A stretch of 64,000 nt of DNA, from positions 1,736,001-1,800,000 of the forward strand of contig NC_085111.1 of the NCBI RefSeq assembly GCF_030269925.1, in the 5' to 3' direction. Positions 48,021 through 57,654 of the stretch are shown piece after piece. Under the pieces are notes generated by a model that was given only the letters and a program-made list of their open reading frames with translations, was not told where the DNA came from and ran no database searches. Each line of letters starts with the position of its first letter. Positions within the stretch are counted from its first letter, which is position 1. The translations under genes were made by a program, and so were the position numbers. Source of the DNA: Bombyx mori (lineage: Eukaryota > Arthropoda > Insecta > Lepidoptera > Bombycidae).

Positions 48021-50044
48021 TCAGACCCTTTGATTGAGGGGGTTCTGTGGTGATTTGTGCCATTCTTTCTTTAGCAGTTCTTTGAGCTGAGAAAGCCTGA
48101 GCGAAGGGTTCTCGGCTTTAAGACGTGGCAGATTGATTTGTTCAAAGGCTGTGAAGGCTGCTTTAAGTCGTTTTTCAGGATGTCTATCTACTTCCGGCTT
48201 ATCACTGGAATAGTAAGCATATTAAATTAGGTTTTTATTTTTTTATTAAGCTCTTAGACATAATCACATTATGATACCAATACAGTGGGAACTAATTAAG
48301 TTTCGACACAACCGAATGCTGTTGGCACTTTGACCTTATGTTTAGAGATGGAATGGAAGTATGATTGATTATTAGATTGTACAAGTTGTCTATTAATTTA
48401 TATTCACAAAAAAATATATATATTACCTGAGTATCGCGAGAGCTTCATCAACAGTCTGTGCTAATTCACCATCTAACTGTATCCTGTTTAGATTTTCTTC
48501 TAAGGGAGGTTCTTCAATGACAACCTTTGAGGGCTGGGAAAAAGCAGGCATTTATTAATAGGGTTATTTCTCAAGGCTCATTATGTGCATTATATGTGCA
48601 TGAAAACCTAAAAGCAGTCTATAAAATAAAATTTGTTTGGCATTGAATGCATTTCTCATAGGGGGCACATTTCCTACAAAAGAGCAAGTCTAATTTGGAT
48701 TCTAAAAGGTTCTAATTTTTTTAATTGTGTATGTGTATCTTATATTTACTAGACATTATTTTATATTGAATATGTTATATATTCTTATTCATTTTCTTTT
48801 AAAACTACATGCCCAATTTAGAGTTACAGTGCTAGCAAACACTTTTCTATAAACATCAAAAAAGTACATTGGCATGAAATGAAAAGATACTTCCTACTAC
48901 TGTTACCTACTATAAGTAGATGAAGAAGCACTTCTGGCTACCAGTTACTAGTACTATTACTAATAGTAATGGAGGCTTACTACATGTATAGGAGTATTTT
49001 CTGATCAAAAAGTACAATACAACCTCTGATCTTGCTTGCTAGTTGTAATTTAGAAGTGGTTTTGCAAAGCAAGTTTTATTTAAATAATTTAGAATTTCCA
49101 AATCAATTTCATCAACCTATAGTGAAAGTTTCATTCATAATATTTATTTTTATACAGGACCAAATCAAATAATTTATTCTAATTATTAAAGTGAATGGTG
49201 GTTTTTTTTTTGTTTAAATTGAAATTAGAATATTTAAGTGTTATTATATTATGTATTGGTAAATTCTGGATGCCGCACATTTTTATAATTAAATTTAATG
49301 TGAACAGTATGTGGGAGAATATAACATTGTTTATTCTTTATTCTGATAACCAGGGAACAATGACCTCTCAATGATATAATTGTCAATATTTTAAATTTTT
49401 TAGCCAAGTACTTATTTCATTCAGTCAAGAATTAAAATGTTCAAGGAGCTTCTTCTTTTTTCCATGTTTTACAATGGAACCTAAACAATTGATAAATAAA
49501 TTTACCACAGGCTTAGCAGTTTCAGGCTTAGCCATCTTCTCCTTGGCTTGAGAAATCTGTGCTCTGGTGATTTTTGGAGGAGGTGGTGCAGTCTTGGTGG
49601 TACTTTTAATAGATTCCAATTCCTTTTCAAGCAGTGCCTTTGCTTCAGCTTTCTTTTGTAATTGATCTAAACGTTTTTTTTCTTGCTCTTCCTAAACATA
49701 TAGTATTTATGCTATTTAAATCAAATATTTATTTCTAAACTGATAAAATAGAAACTATGGTTCACACAATATTTTTTGAGGATTTAAATATATATGTATT
49801 AAATGTAAAAATAGATGCTGCAAACTTTTTTAATATTATGCATCACAACACTAATTTAGAAGGTTTACGAGATATCAATTCTAACCTTTTTCTGTTGTTT
49901 CTTCTTAAGTTTATCATCATTATCTTCCCATTCTGCATCCTCTACAGCTTTCTTTGTTTTTTGATCTTTTTCCAGTTTAGCATTTTCTTTGCGCTGTCGA
50001 GCTGCTACAGCTTTGCTATTCTCTCCAGTGAATTTCTTTGGCAT
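48021..50044 (-). CDS. Ccdc124: CCDC124, ribosome-associated coiled-coil protein
   Basis: Four exons on the minus strand: 50044-49886, 49691-49506, 48533-48427 and 48204-48021. Phases join to give 211 residues (human 223). The start MPKKFTGENSKAVAARQRK is the family's conserved ribosome-binding segment. A long basic and acidic helix follows to about residue 80 (KLKKKQQKK, EEQEKKRLDQLQKK). The C-terminal HMG-like part reads DRHPEKRLKAAFTAFEQINL and ends LKKEWHKSPQNPLNQRV. The family (yeast Lso2) binds idle 80S ribosomes near the decoding centre and is also seen at the cell midbody. The start is fixed by the conserved MPKKF. It is divergent from PRCC across 1.76 kb. Confidence 0.94.
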
Positions 50045-50402
50045 TTTGTGCAAATACTGGAATATAGAAAATACCTACATAAGCTTTGTTAAAATTTCAC
50101 ACATGCTTTATTGTTACACATGTATATTTCTATTTTATTTTATTATATATATATACACTGGGAGCGTTTGTATTCTCTTAAACTTAAGGATATACACTTC
50201 GTTCACAGCTGTACAGAATACCTGCGAAGTGCGAGGTACTAAATAAAAACTAATCAGTCAATGTGTGAAGTGCAAATTATGAAACGAAGGGCAAAAACAT
50301 TGGTTCCAGTTCAGTTTTAATGGAATTTGACATTGACAGTTTGAAATCCTGATAAATGTAGGTACTATGTGGTTTCCTTTTTCCAGTAAGAAACCTGAAG
50401 AT

Positions 50403-50520
50403 ATACCATTCAGCTCAATCTCAAATAAGATAATGATATGAAAAATAAGATGAAGTGAAATGGGGTGAAGTTGATTTGAGATTATTGATCGAGATTAAAA
50501 TTATTGGGATAAAATTAAAT
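50403..50520 (-). repeat. Promoter-flank repeat family, copy 4, before CCDC124
   Basis: The reverse complement gives CCCAATAATTTTAATCTCGA, CAATAATCTCAAATCAACTT and CATTTCACTTCATCTTATTT, the same order as at 40385-40510. It lies about 360 bases 5' of the CCDC124 start codon. Confidence 0.65.
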
Positions 50521-50562
50521 GCTAAGAGATCGGTTTTTTTCCCTGCCTAAACTGATAATCTA

Positions 50563-51070
50563 GGAATTTGTGCCCGCGTAACCGGGGGACTAGGTGAGCT
50601 CACGGGGCTCTAACCTGAGGACGTTAACAAACACTATCCCTAGCAAGAGCAGTGCTGCGCAGAATCTACCAGCGGATCGGAAACGCGGCCAATAGAGAAT
50701 ATTTTTTTGCCTAGATTAGTGGCCGAGCTCACAACCCACCTGGTTTTAAGTGGTTACTGGAGCCCATAGACATCTACAACGTAAATGCCGCCACCCACCT
50801 TGAAATATGAGTTCTAAGATCTCAGTATAGTTACAACGGCTGCCCCACCCTTCAAACCGAAACGCATAACTCCTACACCTCAGCAATAGGCGGAGTGGTG
50901 ATACCTGCGCGTGCGGACTACGCCAAGAAACTCAGCGGGTTGTGTCTGTACGATAATTTACTCGCCGAACTCGCAAGCGATGGAATCGACGAGAATGGTG
51001 ACTGGCACCGATGGTGGATGAGAGGGTCCGAAATGACGTGCTTAGGGCGACGGCGACTGTTTACCATATG
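50563..51070 (-). repeat. Repeat family B, copy 4, split by a SINE
   Basis: Two parts in reverse orientation, 50563-50702 and about 50930-51070. Read without the inserted SINE they are collinear with copies 1 and 2 (AGAATCTACCAGCGGATCGG, then AGAAACTCAGCGGGTTGTG). Confidence 0.75.
50710..50929 (-). repeat. Bm1-type SINE inserted in repeat family B
   Basis: Complemented body from GCCGAGCTCACAACCCACCT to GCGCGTGCGGACT. The head is missing, and its T run is short and interrupted (ATTTTTTTGCC). Confidence 0.85.
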
Positions 51071-51805
51071 GTCTGTATGTAGATATTAAGCACGGATAGA
51101 ATATGTTTATGGCTCAAATTAAATCGTGAGATCGCTTTATTTAATATTTATGAAAGTTGCTGTTTAGAGAATAATATGAGCGACAAGCACACTTTTTACC
51201 GTCTTCCTGCTAAAATTTATTTAGTTGGAGAATAATTATATTTGGCTATTTCTATCATCCTACCCCCGAACTTTAATAGCCGGTGATCGTCTCACCTCAA
51301 CAGCATTAATTTATCAAACTAAGTACTCTATAAAATATGCAGTAGGAACAACATTTTAATGAATATATAAATTACCAAAAAATATAGTTTTTAAATAGGT
51401 ATGGCTTTGAAGCCAATAACCTTATGGAAAAGGGGTGGTAGTAACTTTTTTTATCCAATTTGGGATCTGTATCGGGTTCTCGTTGCGCATTCAATTTCTC
51501 ACTCGCGCCGTTAATTTAGGTATCCGACACCTCTTCCCTTTGCTATTTACGAGATTCTTACATCGCACTAAGTTGCTTAGTGTAATCTGTCCTTTTCTGA
51601 CATTACAACAAACAGACGTGTCAAAACTGTCAAAACAATTGTCAAAAATTCATGGTTTATTGCTGTTTTCCTACGATTTTCGTAAAAATAACATTAAATT
51701 ACTTATTGATTCTCACTTCACCAATTAGTAAATGAAAAGGAATATAAAAGGTCCATGCCTATACAAAATTCTTTAGGTCCCATTTTTGTGTAGAAAAAGA
51801 CAAAT

Positions 51806-54520
51806 ATGGCATTAGTAGCGTATGAAAATAGCGATTCGAGTGATTTTGAAGATTGTGATACAGAAAGTCCTGCTGCTGTAATATCTACTGAGAAATACGG
51901 TACCTAAATTTCACACGATACTCTAGCTTTTGATATAAGACTTGTCTTGAGTTAATTTATTGTCGTTACTTTCAGCTGCATCTACTTCGACTTTGGTGCA
52001 CGACACAACAGAGCCTTGCCAAAATTTATTCAATCTTTTACCCGAGCCATCCCACAAGAAACCACTGGTTGTAGAGGAAGATGATGAGTTCTTACACAAA
52101 AAAGAAAAACACATTGTAAAACCAAAGGCTAAGATATCTGTACCTTCATTACAAGATGTAAGGAAAAAATAATTTGGTTTTTAAGGGGGACACCAAACAT
52201 ACAACACAAGGGGCGTTGTGTGAATTATCAGCTATTTGAATGGAGTAAACTTAATTGAAGTTCAATTAAAAACACCAAACTGTTGGTGCAAATACTAAAA
52301 TGTAGATTTAATTACAAAGATAAATGTTGTCTAAACCAAAAAGTCTTTCACCCCTCCATATGACCCCTTTCAAATGACTCTACTTTATTTAATTTTGCTT
52401 CATCCTTCATCTAAGGCATTTTTAAATTGATTGAAGATTTTTATAAACTCAGATTACACATTTTCCACACCTACAAACAATATCTAAAGTAGTTATAAGA
52501 AATGTTAATTAAATTGAAATAATCACCTAATCATAATTTTTTTGTAAAAAAACTACTTCATTATATCTTACATCACTACATAAAAAGTAATGTTAACACT
52601 TTTTATATATATGACTTGCTCTTACAGTAATCATATTCTCATCAGAGTGCTTGTTATAACAGAAATTCCTATTGGCATATTCAATTGTTAACTGATATTT
52701 AATCTTATTTATTGTTTGCAGTTTAAAGACATGGAAGACAGTTTACCAAATAACAAAAATAAAATTCACAGTGGTGGAGTAAGTAACTGCATAGATAAAA
52801 CTTTATGTTATTTTTAATTGCTTTGTTTTTTTTTCTTAATATGTGTAAAATAAAAAAATGTTTATTATTATGTTCTAGAAAAAATCTGGTCTCCTCAGCA
52901 TTCTTCCCCAGCCTAAGAATGGAGTGACATTAACAAATAAATCATTTATCCCCAATATACTTGTAAAAAATCCAACCACAACTAGCATTAAGAAAAAGCA
53001 GCAAACTCAATCATCACCAAAAAAAGTTAAAAAAGAAACTCAGTCAATAATAAATGATTATTCAGATGAAAGTGACAGTGAGGAATTAGGAAATGATTTC
53101 TTTTCAATAAATAAACCTGTACTCATTGCTCCTGAAGTATTGTCTGTAGATAGTGAATTGGTACAAAATACAAACACAAGTAAGGGACTATCAAGTTTCG
53201 ACTCTCACATTAATAACAATATGAATGGGTATGAAACTGGAGAGACTGATCTAAATGTCGTTGCAAGTACAGAGACGCCCGTTGATAATTCCCATGACTT
53301 AGAAATACCTGTTGAGAATCACAATCAACAACCTTCTAATAGTAATGAGGATATATTGGATGATGAAGCTGTAAGTTATGTTTCATTTGCATATTCTTAT
53401 CATTGGTAACAAGTGGTAATTAATAATATTATAGTTATTAGTTCCAAATGCTTTAAAAATCCTCCTTAAGTTCAAGAGAGCAAATAACTCAATATTATGG
53501 CTAAAACTTAATTTTTTTGTAATCTTAACCTTTTAATGCAATTGTTTATTCTGTAAGTATGTATTTTTTCAGTCAGTAAGAAAATCCTAAATGCATGCTT
53601 ATTAACCCATATGATATTAGAAACAGGGCTATAAAACCCTAGAATAAGAGACACACTAACTAATGTAGGATTATGTATTTTCCTATGAGACCAAAAAATT
53701 TAATTTGTCACGAGATATGATGCTACATGACGCTAAGAGCATAAACACAAAAAAGTAGATGTATATATACATGGAAATGTAGTCAATTATATGAGCATGA
53801 ACCTTATGGTAAGTGGTAATCTTCACTCTTGAACCAACTACAATGTTAGGATTAACAAGCAGCTATTTACCATTAATGACATTGTCTGTGCCTTGTCTAA
53901 ACAACTTGCACTCAACAAATACCATTTATAAGAGTCCATTCCAGAATCATAGAACATCAATTTTTACATTTTACACTATGCATACACAATTTAAAATGTT
54001 TCATAATTGCTGTCTCCAGCATTCCGTTGCAGCTATAGATAAAAATAAATCTACTCTACAATTTTTAAACAAAATTCAACAATTTATTTAGATACTGAAA
54101 TTAGTCGGAGCTCGTGGCAAGAGAAAACGTGAAGAAATCCAAATAGTTGATGTGAATCAGAAAGAGGTACTTGGTGACTCACGAGAATGGTTACTGAAGA
54201 GTCTAATGGATGACACCACCCGGCGAGTATCATCTAGTAAGAAAAGGGGAAATGAACCTACTAATCAACAAAAAAGGAAACATCAGATCACATACTTGGC
54301 CCATCAGGTATTTTATTAACTAATATTTTAATTTAACATTAGTAAAAGATTATTAATACCAAGAAACATCAAGCAAAATTAAACAAGCTGTGTTTCCTCA
54401 AAATTATATCTATGAAATACTTTATTTCCACAGGCAAAAGCAAATGAAGCAGAGCTACAGAACCAATGGGCTAACAACAGAATGTCAAGAAGACAAACAC
54501 AATCCAAATATGGATTCTAG
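51806..54520 (+). CDS. Prcc: PRCC, spliceosome-associated proline-rich-type nuclear protein
   Basis: Six exons: 51806-51899, 51976-52157, 52722-52778, 52879-53370, 54092-54307 and 54434-54520. All phases join, giving 375 residues. The N-terminus MALVAYENSDSSDFEDCD is the acidic start typical of the family. A KKSGLLSILPQPKN motif follows near residue 111. The middle is long, polar and disordered, with several KKK runs that suit nuclear import. The C-terminal PRCC domain has GARGKRKREEIQIVDVNQKE, then KRKHQITYLAHQAKANEAEL and ends RRQTQSKYGF. The human protein is found in spliceosomes, interacts with MAD2B and is known from a renal-carcinoma fusion. The stop codon lies 122 bases from the convergent MRPS11 stop, so the 3' UTRs probably overlap. 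Confidence 0.95.
52190..52345. repeat. Dispersed repeat shared with 61695-61870
   Basis: Reads CAGCTATTTGAATG, then CTTAATTGAAGTTCAATTAA and AAAGATAAATG, with TTGTCTAAACCAAAAAG at the end. The same blocks occur in the same order in an NBAS intron. It lies in PRCC intron 2. Unnamed. Confidence 0.6.
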
Positions 54521-54593
54521 AAAAAAGAAAACAAATATAAATATGAAGAACAGTTGGAACATAGAAATAATTAAATATTTTGTATATGACAAT

Positions 54594-54623
54594 TTTATTT
54601 TATTTTAACTATAATTTAATAAA
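54594..54623. terminator. Facing polyadenylation signals of PRCC and MRPS11
   Basis: AATAAA on the plus strand at 54618-54623 serves PRCC. TTTATT at 54594-54599 is AATAAA on the minus strand, about 45 bases after the MRPS11 stop. Each transcript would therefore cross the other's 3' end. Confidence 0.6.
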
Positions 54624-54641
54624 TATTTACAATATGATTTA

Positions 54642-55903
54642 CAATCTCCTTGCTTTCCTTGCTCTTGGTGGATTCCATGACACATGTGTGTTATCTGTGA
54701 TTGAAACTATATTCAAACCCCCCATTTGTAAGCCTTTGACTGCAGACTGAAAAAATAAGACATTCTTTTTGTGAGCATTATTCAATTCATATTAATTTCA
54801 CAGTATAGGTAGTTCAAACTATTATTATTACTGCATAATAATGCATGTAAAAGTAGTTTAATTATTTCTATGATGTCAAATATTTTAAAAAAATATTTAA
54901 AAATAGTTGAACCTTTTATGTCAGTAATTTGTATTATAGTGATTAGAAAAAGTCACATTCAGATGTCTAGTTTTTTAGTTAAGGTTTTCTGGGCTTTTGC
55001 CTTTAGTCTAGAAAAGATTAATTACCAATCGCCCTGGTCCCAAGCCTTGGACTCTTACTCGTACAGTATTATATCCCTGGACAACAGCTTTCTGTAATGA
55101 AACACTAGTCATGATCACTAAATATGAAAAAGGCATATTCTGAAATAAAAAATCTAACAAAGCTTATAGTTATCATGACTGTTTGCAGCAATATGGCTAT
55201 GGACCTGCCTGTTATTGGCATCCTGGGTTTGGCACACTTTAGGTTTGTCCTATGTCTACCATTAACATGATGATAGGCTGCAATAACAACTCTTGAACAG
55301 AAAATATTGTTCTTTTTTCTTTAAGTTTTAAAATTTTTAATAATTAAGATCTTGACTTGCAAACTTTAGCCTGTTTATGAATTTTTATTTATATAGTTGA
55401 TAGCTATTATAAAATATGAATGTTCAACTTTACATACAGTTGCAATAGTTATTCCAGTAGTTTGAGCAGCAATGTTGGTTCCTTTTTTGGTGTTCTTGAA
55501 TCCTTCCATGCCGCATGATCTTATGATTCTGACCTTGCCATCGGGTTCGGTTAATGTGAATATTGTATTGTTATGGCTAACACGGATATTGCATATCGGT
55601 AGATCCTTGTAGGGAATTCCATTATACAGTTGGTAATCTGATTCTAAGGTTGGAAATAAATTTTGTTTCCTGAAAGAAAAAATACTCACTTGTTTTTGTT
55701 TTATAATATTATGAGTAAAGTTTTTTTACTTACGTCTTCAGAGCAGAATCAAGATCAATGATCTTCTCTCCTTGGACTCCTTCGTCTGGAGCAGGAATAC
55801 GTTTATGAACAAACTTTTCAGTAGCTTGAGGCGTACTCGTTTGGAACAATCTCACTACGCTTGTAACTGAAGCCCGTACAGAGTTTCTTAGCGCACTAAT
55901 CAT
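54642..55903 (-). CDS. mRpS11: Mitochondrial small-subunit ribosomal protein uS11m (MRPS11)
   Basis: Four exons on the minus strand: 55903-55734, 55669-55438, 55091-55026 and 54746-54642. Phases join, giving 190 residues (human 194). Residues 1-30 are basic and free of acidic residues ([20 protein letters not shown]), as expected of a mitochondrial targeting sequence. The uS11 domain starts at [20 protein letters not shown], continues [16 protein letters not shown] and [16 protein letters not shown], and ends [20 protein letters not shown]. It helps form the platform of the mitochondrial small subunit near the mRNA exit. It is convergent with PRCC. A promoter-flank repeat with an E2F-like site lies 170-470 bases upstream of the start. 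Confidence 0.96.
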
Positions 55904-56073
55904 TTTAAATTTAACTTTCTAACCTTTCACGGAAATCTTTATACTTGAGCGATTAACATAGACAACGAACTTATTATTTATTTTCCAAACCTGACATATT
56001 TAATTTATAGATTACACTAGCAACAATAAATTCAGTGTATTATCTATGTTAATAGCTATTCCATGCTCACACT

Positions 56074-56380
56074 GACTTTTTGGCGGGAACGCGAGGAGTG
56101 CAGAGCCGCGGAACGTAACATCTCGGGACCCCCCGAAAAGTACACTGAAAAAATCTCAGTAAATTACCACCATTTTACTGAGATTATATTTCATCCCATA
56201 TCATTTCATCTCAGTTAATTTAATTTCATCCCAGTTGATTAATGTCTCAAATTAATCATCTTCATTTAATTTCACTTCATTTCTTCATAAAAATAAGAAT
56301 ATAAACCTAAATAAGACATAACTTATTTAAGTTTAAAGGTCTTAGTTACCAGGTCATAAAAGCTCTTAAAAAAGCATATT
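56074..56380 (+). mobile_element. Promoter-flank repeat family, copy 5, with one TIR arm
   Basis: Starts GACTTTTTGGCGGGAACGCG like the element at 39429, skips about 120 bases, then continues AACATCTCGGGACC, CCATTTTACTGAGATTATA and GGTCATAAAAGCTC. It is an internally deleted copy without a right arm. Confidence 0.75.
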
Positions 56381-56409
56381 CACACTAATCTAAGATCATT
56401 TATTCTTTA

Positions 56410-56695
56410 AAAGGCAAGAGAATAAGAAAAGAACAAGCTAAACAGCGGACGGTTAGCGTGGTATGGACATGTGATGCGTAGAAAGAAGATGCATGTGACT
56501 AGGAGATGTATGGAAATGGTAGTGCAAGGTAGAGGGAGAAGAGGTCGACCGAAGAAGACGTGGATGGAGTGTGTGAATGGCGATATGAGAGAAAGAGGAG
56601 TGAGTGTTGAGATGACGGCAGATAGAAGAGAATGAAAGAGAACATTTAGCTGTGCCGACCTCACCTAGTGAGATAAGGTGAAGAAAAAGAAAATA
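56410..56695 (+). mobile_element. RTE-like LINE 3' end
   Basis: The plus-strand frame reads LRWYGHVMRRKKMHVTRRCM, then GRRGRPKKTWMECVNGDMRE, and ends SCADLT, followed by GATAAGGTGAAGAAAAAG. The RRGRPxxxWxD block and tail are usual for RTE-type elements. It is 5'-truncated. Confidence 0.75.
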
Positions 56696-57654
56696 CTCTC
56701 TAAGATACACCATAAAGAGTTATCAAATGAATTATGATTGGATATTTATTTCATTTTTAAAGGAAATACTTATTTATTAAATGTTTTCAAACAATCTTTA
56801 CGATGAAGGAGATATCGAGTAATAAAATAAAACCCGCTAACGAATATATTTGCGTAATTACGAAAATAAAAAACGATATACATTGTGTAAATAAATGTGG
56901 AGCCGGACTGCACGTGCTATACTGTTGTGAAAAACAGACGTAACGAATAATATATTATTTAGCCATATTTATAAGAGGGTTTTCTTGGCTTACCCTTTAT
57001 CTACCTACTTATGTAACGAAATATTTCAACGTCATTTTCACCAAGGTCAAGACTTTATAAATTCCATGTGTATTAGAGACCGACGACATTACAACCCTTC
57101 GTAACAAGGTGACATTTTCCAAAACTTAGAGTTCTTTCACGCGGTCCTATCGTTCTCGTCGAGCTTGCCGAATACGATCGACGTGCAGCCTATGCCATAG
57201 ACACAGCCCACTGAGTTTCTCGCCGGATATTCTCAGTGGATCGCGACTCCGATCCGGTGCTAGATTCAGCGAGGCACTGCTCTTACTAGGGCTAATGATA
57301 GCAAAGTCTCTCAGGCTGAGTCCTACCTGCCGAGCTTGCCTACCAACCCAGAGAAGGTGGAATAGCCCTTCGATGGTACCAGGGAATAGGTAGGGCGTAA
57401 AATAAGAATACAATAATTTGTATCCAGAAGAATTTATTATCCTGATAAACTTAGTTTATTTCAATTATCAATTTGCTGTCGCGCGTTAAAGCGCTCTTTT
57501 ATAACTTTTAAAACTATTTTTACTCATTTAATACTAAAATAAAAATAAAACAATGCCATTTCATTAATCGATGATTTAATAATTTAAACAGAAATAAATA
57601 GGGCAACGTAATAATAATGTTTACATTGTTCACAATTGATTTAACAGATAAAAC
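56696..57654. other. Intergenic between MRPS11 and NBAS
   Basis: AT-rich, with repeat family B copy 5 at 57150-57395 and the NBAS 3' UTR on the minus strand. No other gene. Confidence 0.45.
57150..57395 (+). repeat. Repeat family B, copy 5
   Basis: Contains GAGTTTCTCGCCGGATATTC, TCCGATCCGGTGCTAGATTC and GGCACTGCTCTTACTAGGGC. The 3' end AATAGGTAGGGCG lacks a long A tail. Confidence 0.75.

Larger units (their letters stand above)
50045..51805. other. Divergent 5' region between CCDC124 and PRCC
   Basis: Holds a promoter-flank repeat (reverse) at 50403-50520 and repeat family B split by a reverse Bm1 at 50563-51070. The 97-residue frame at 51435-51728 shows no domain. Otherwise AT-rich. Confidence 0.45.
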
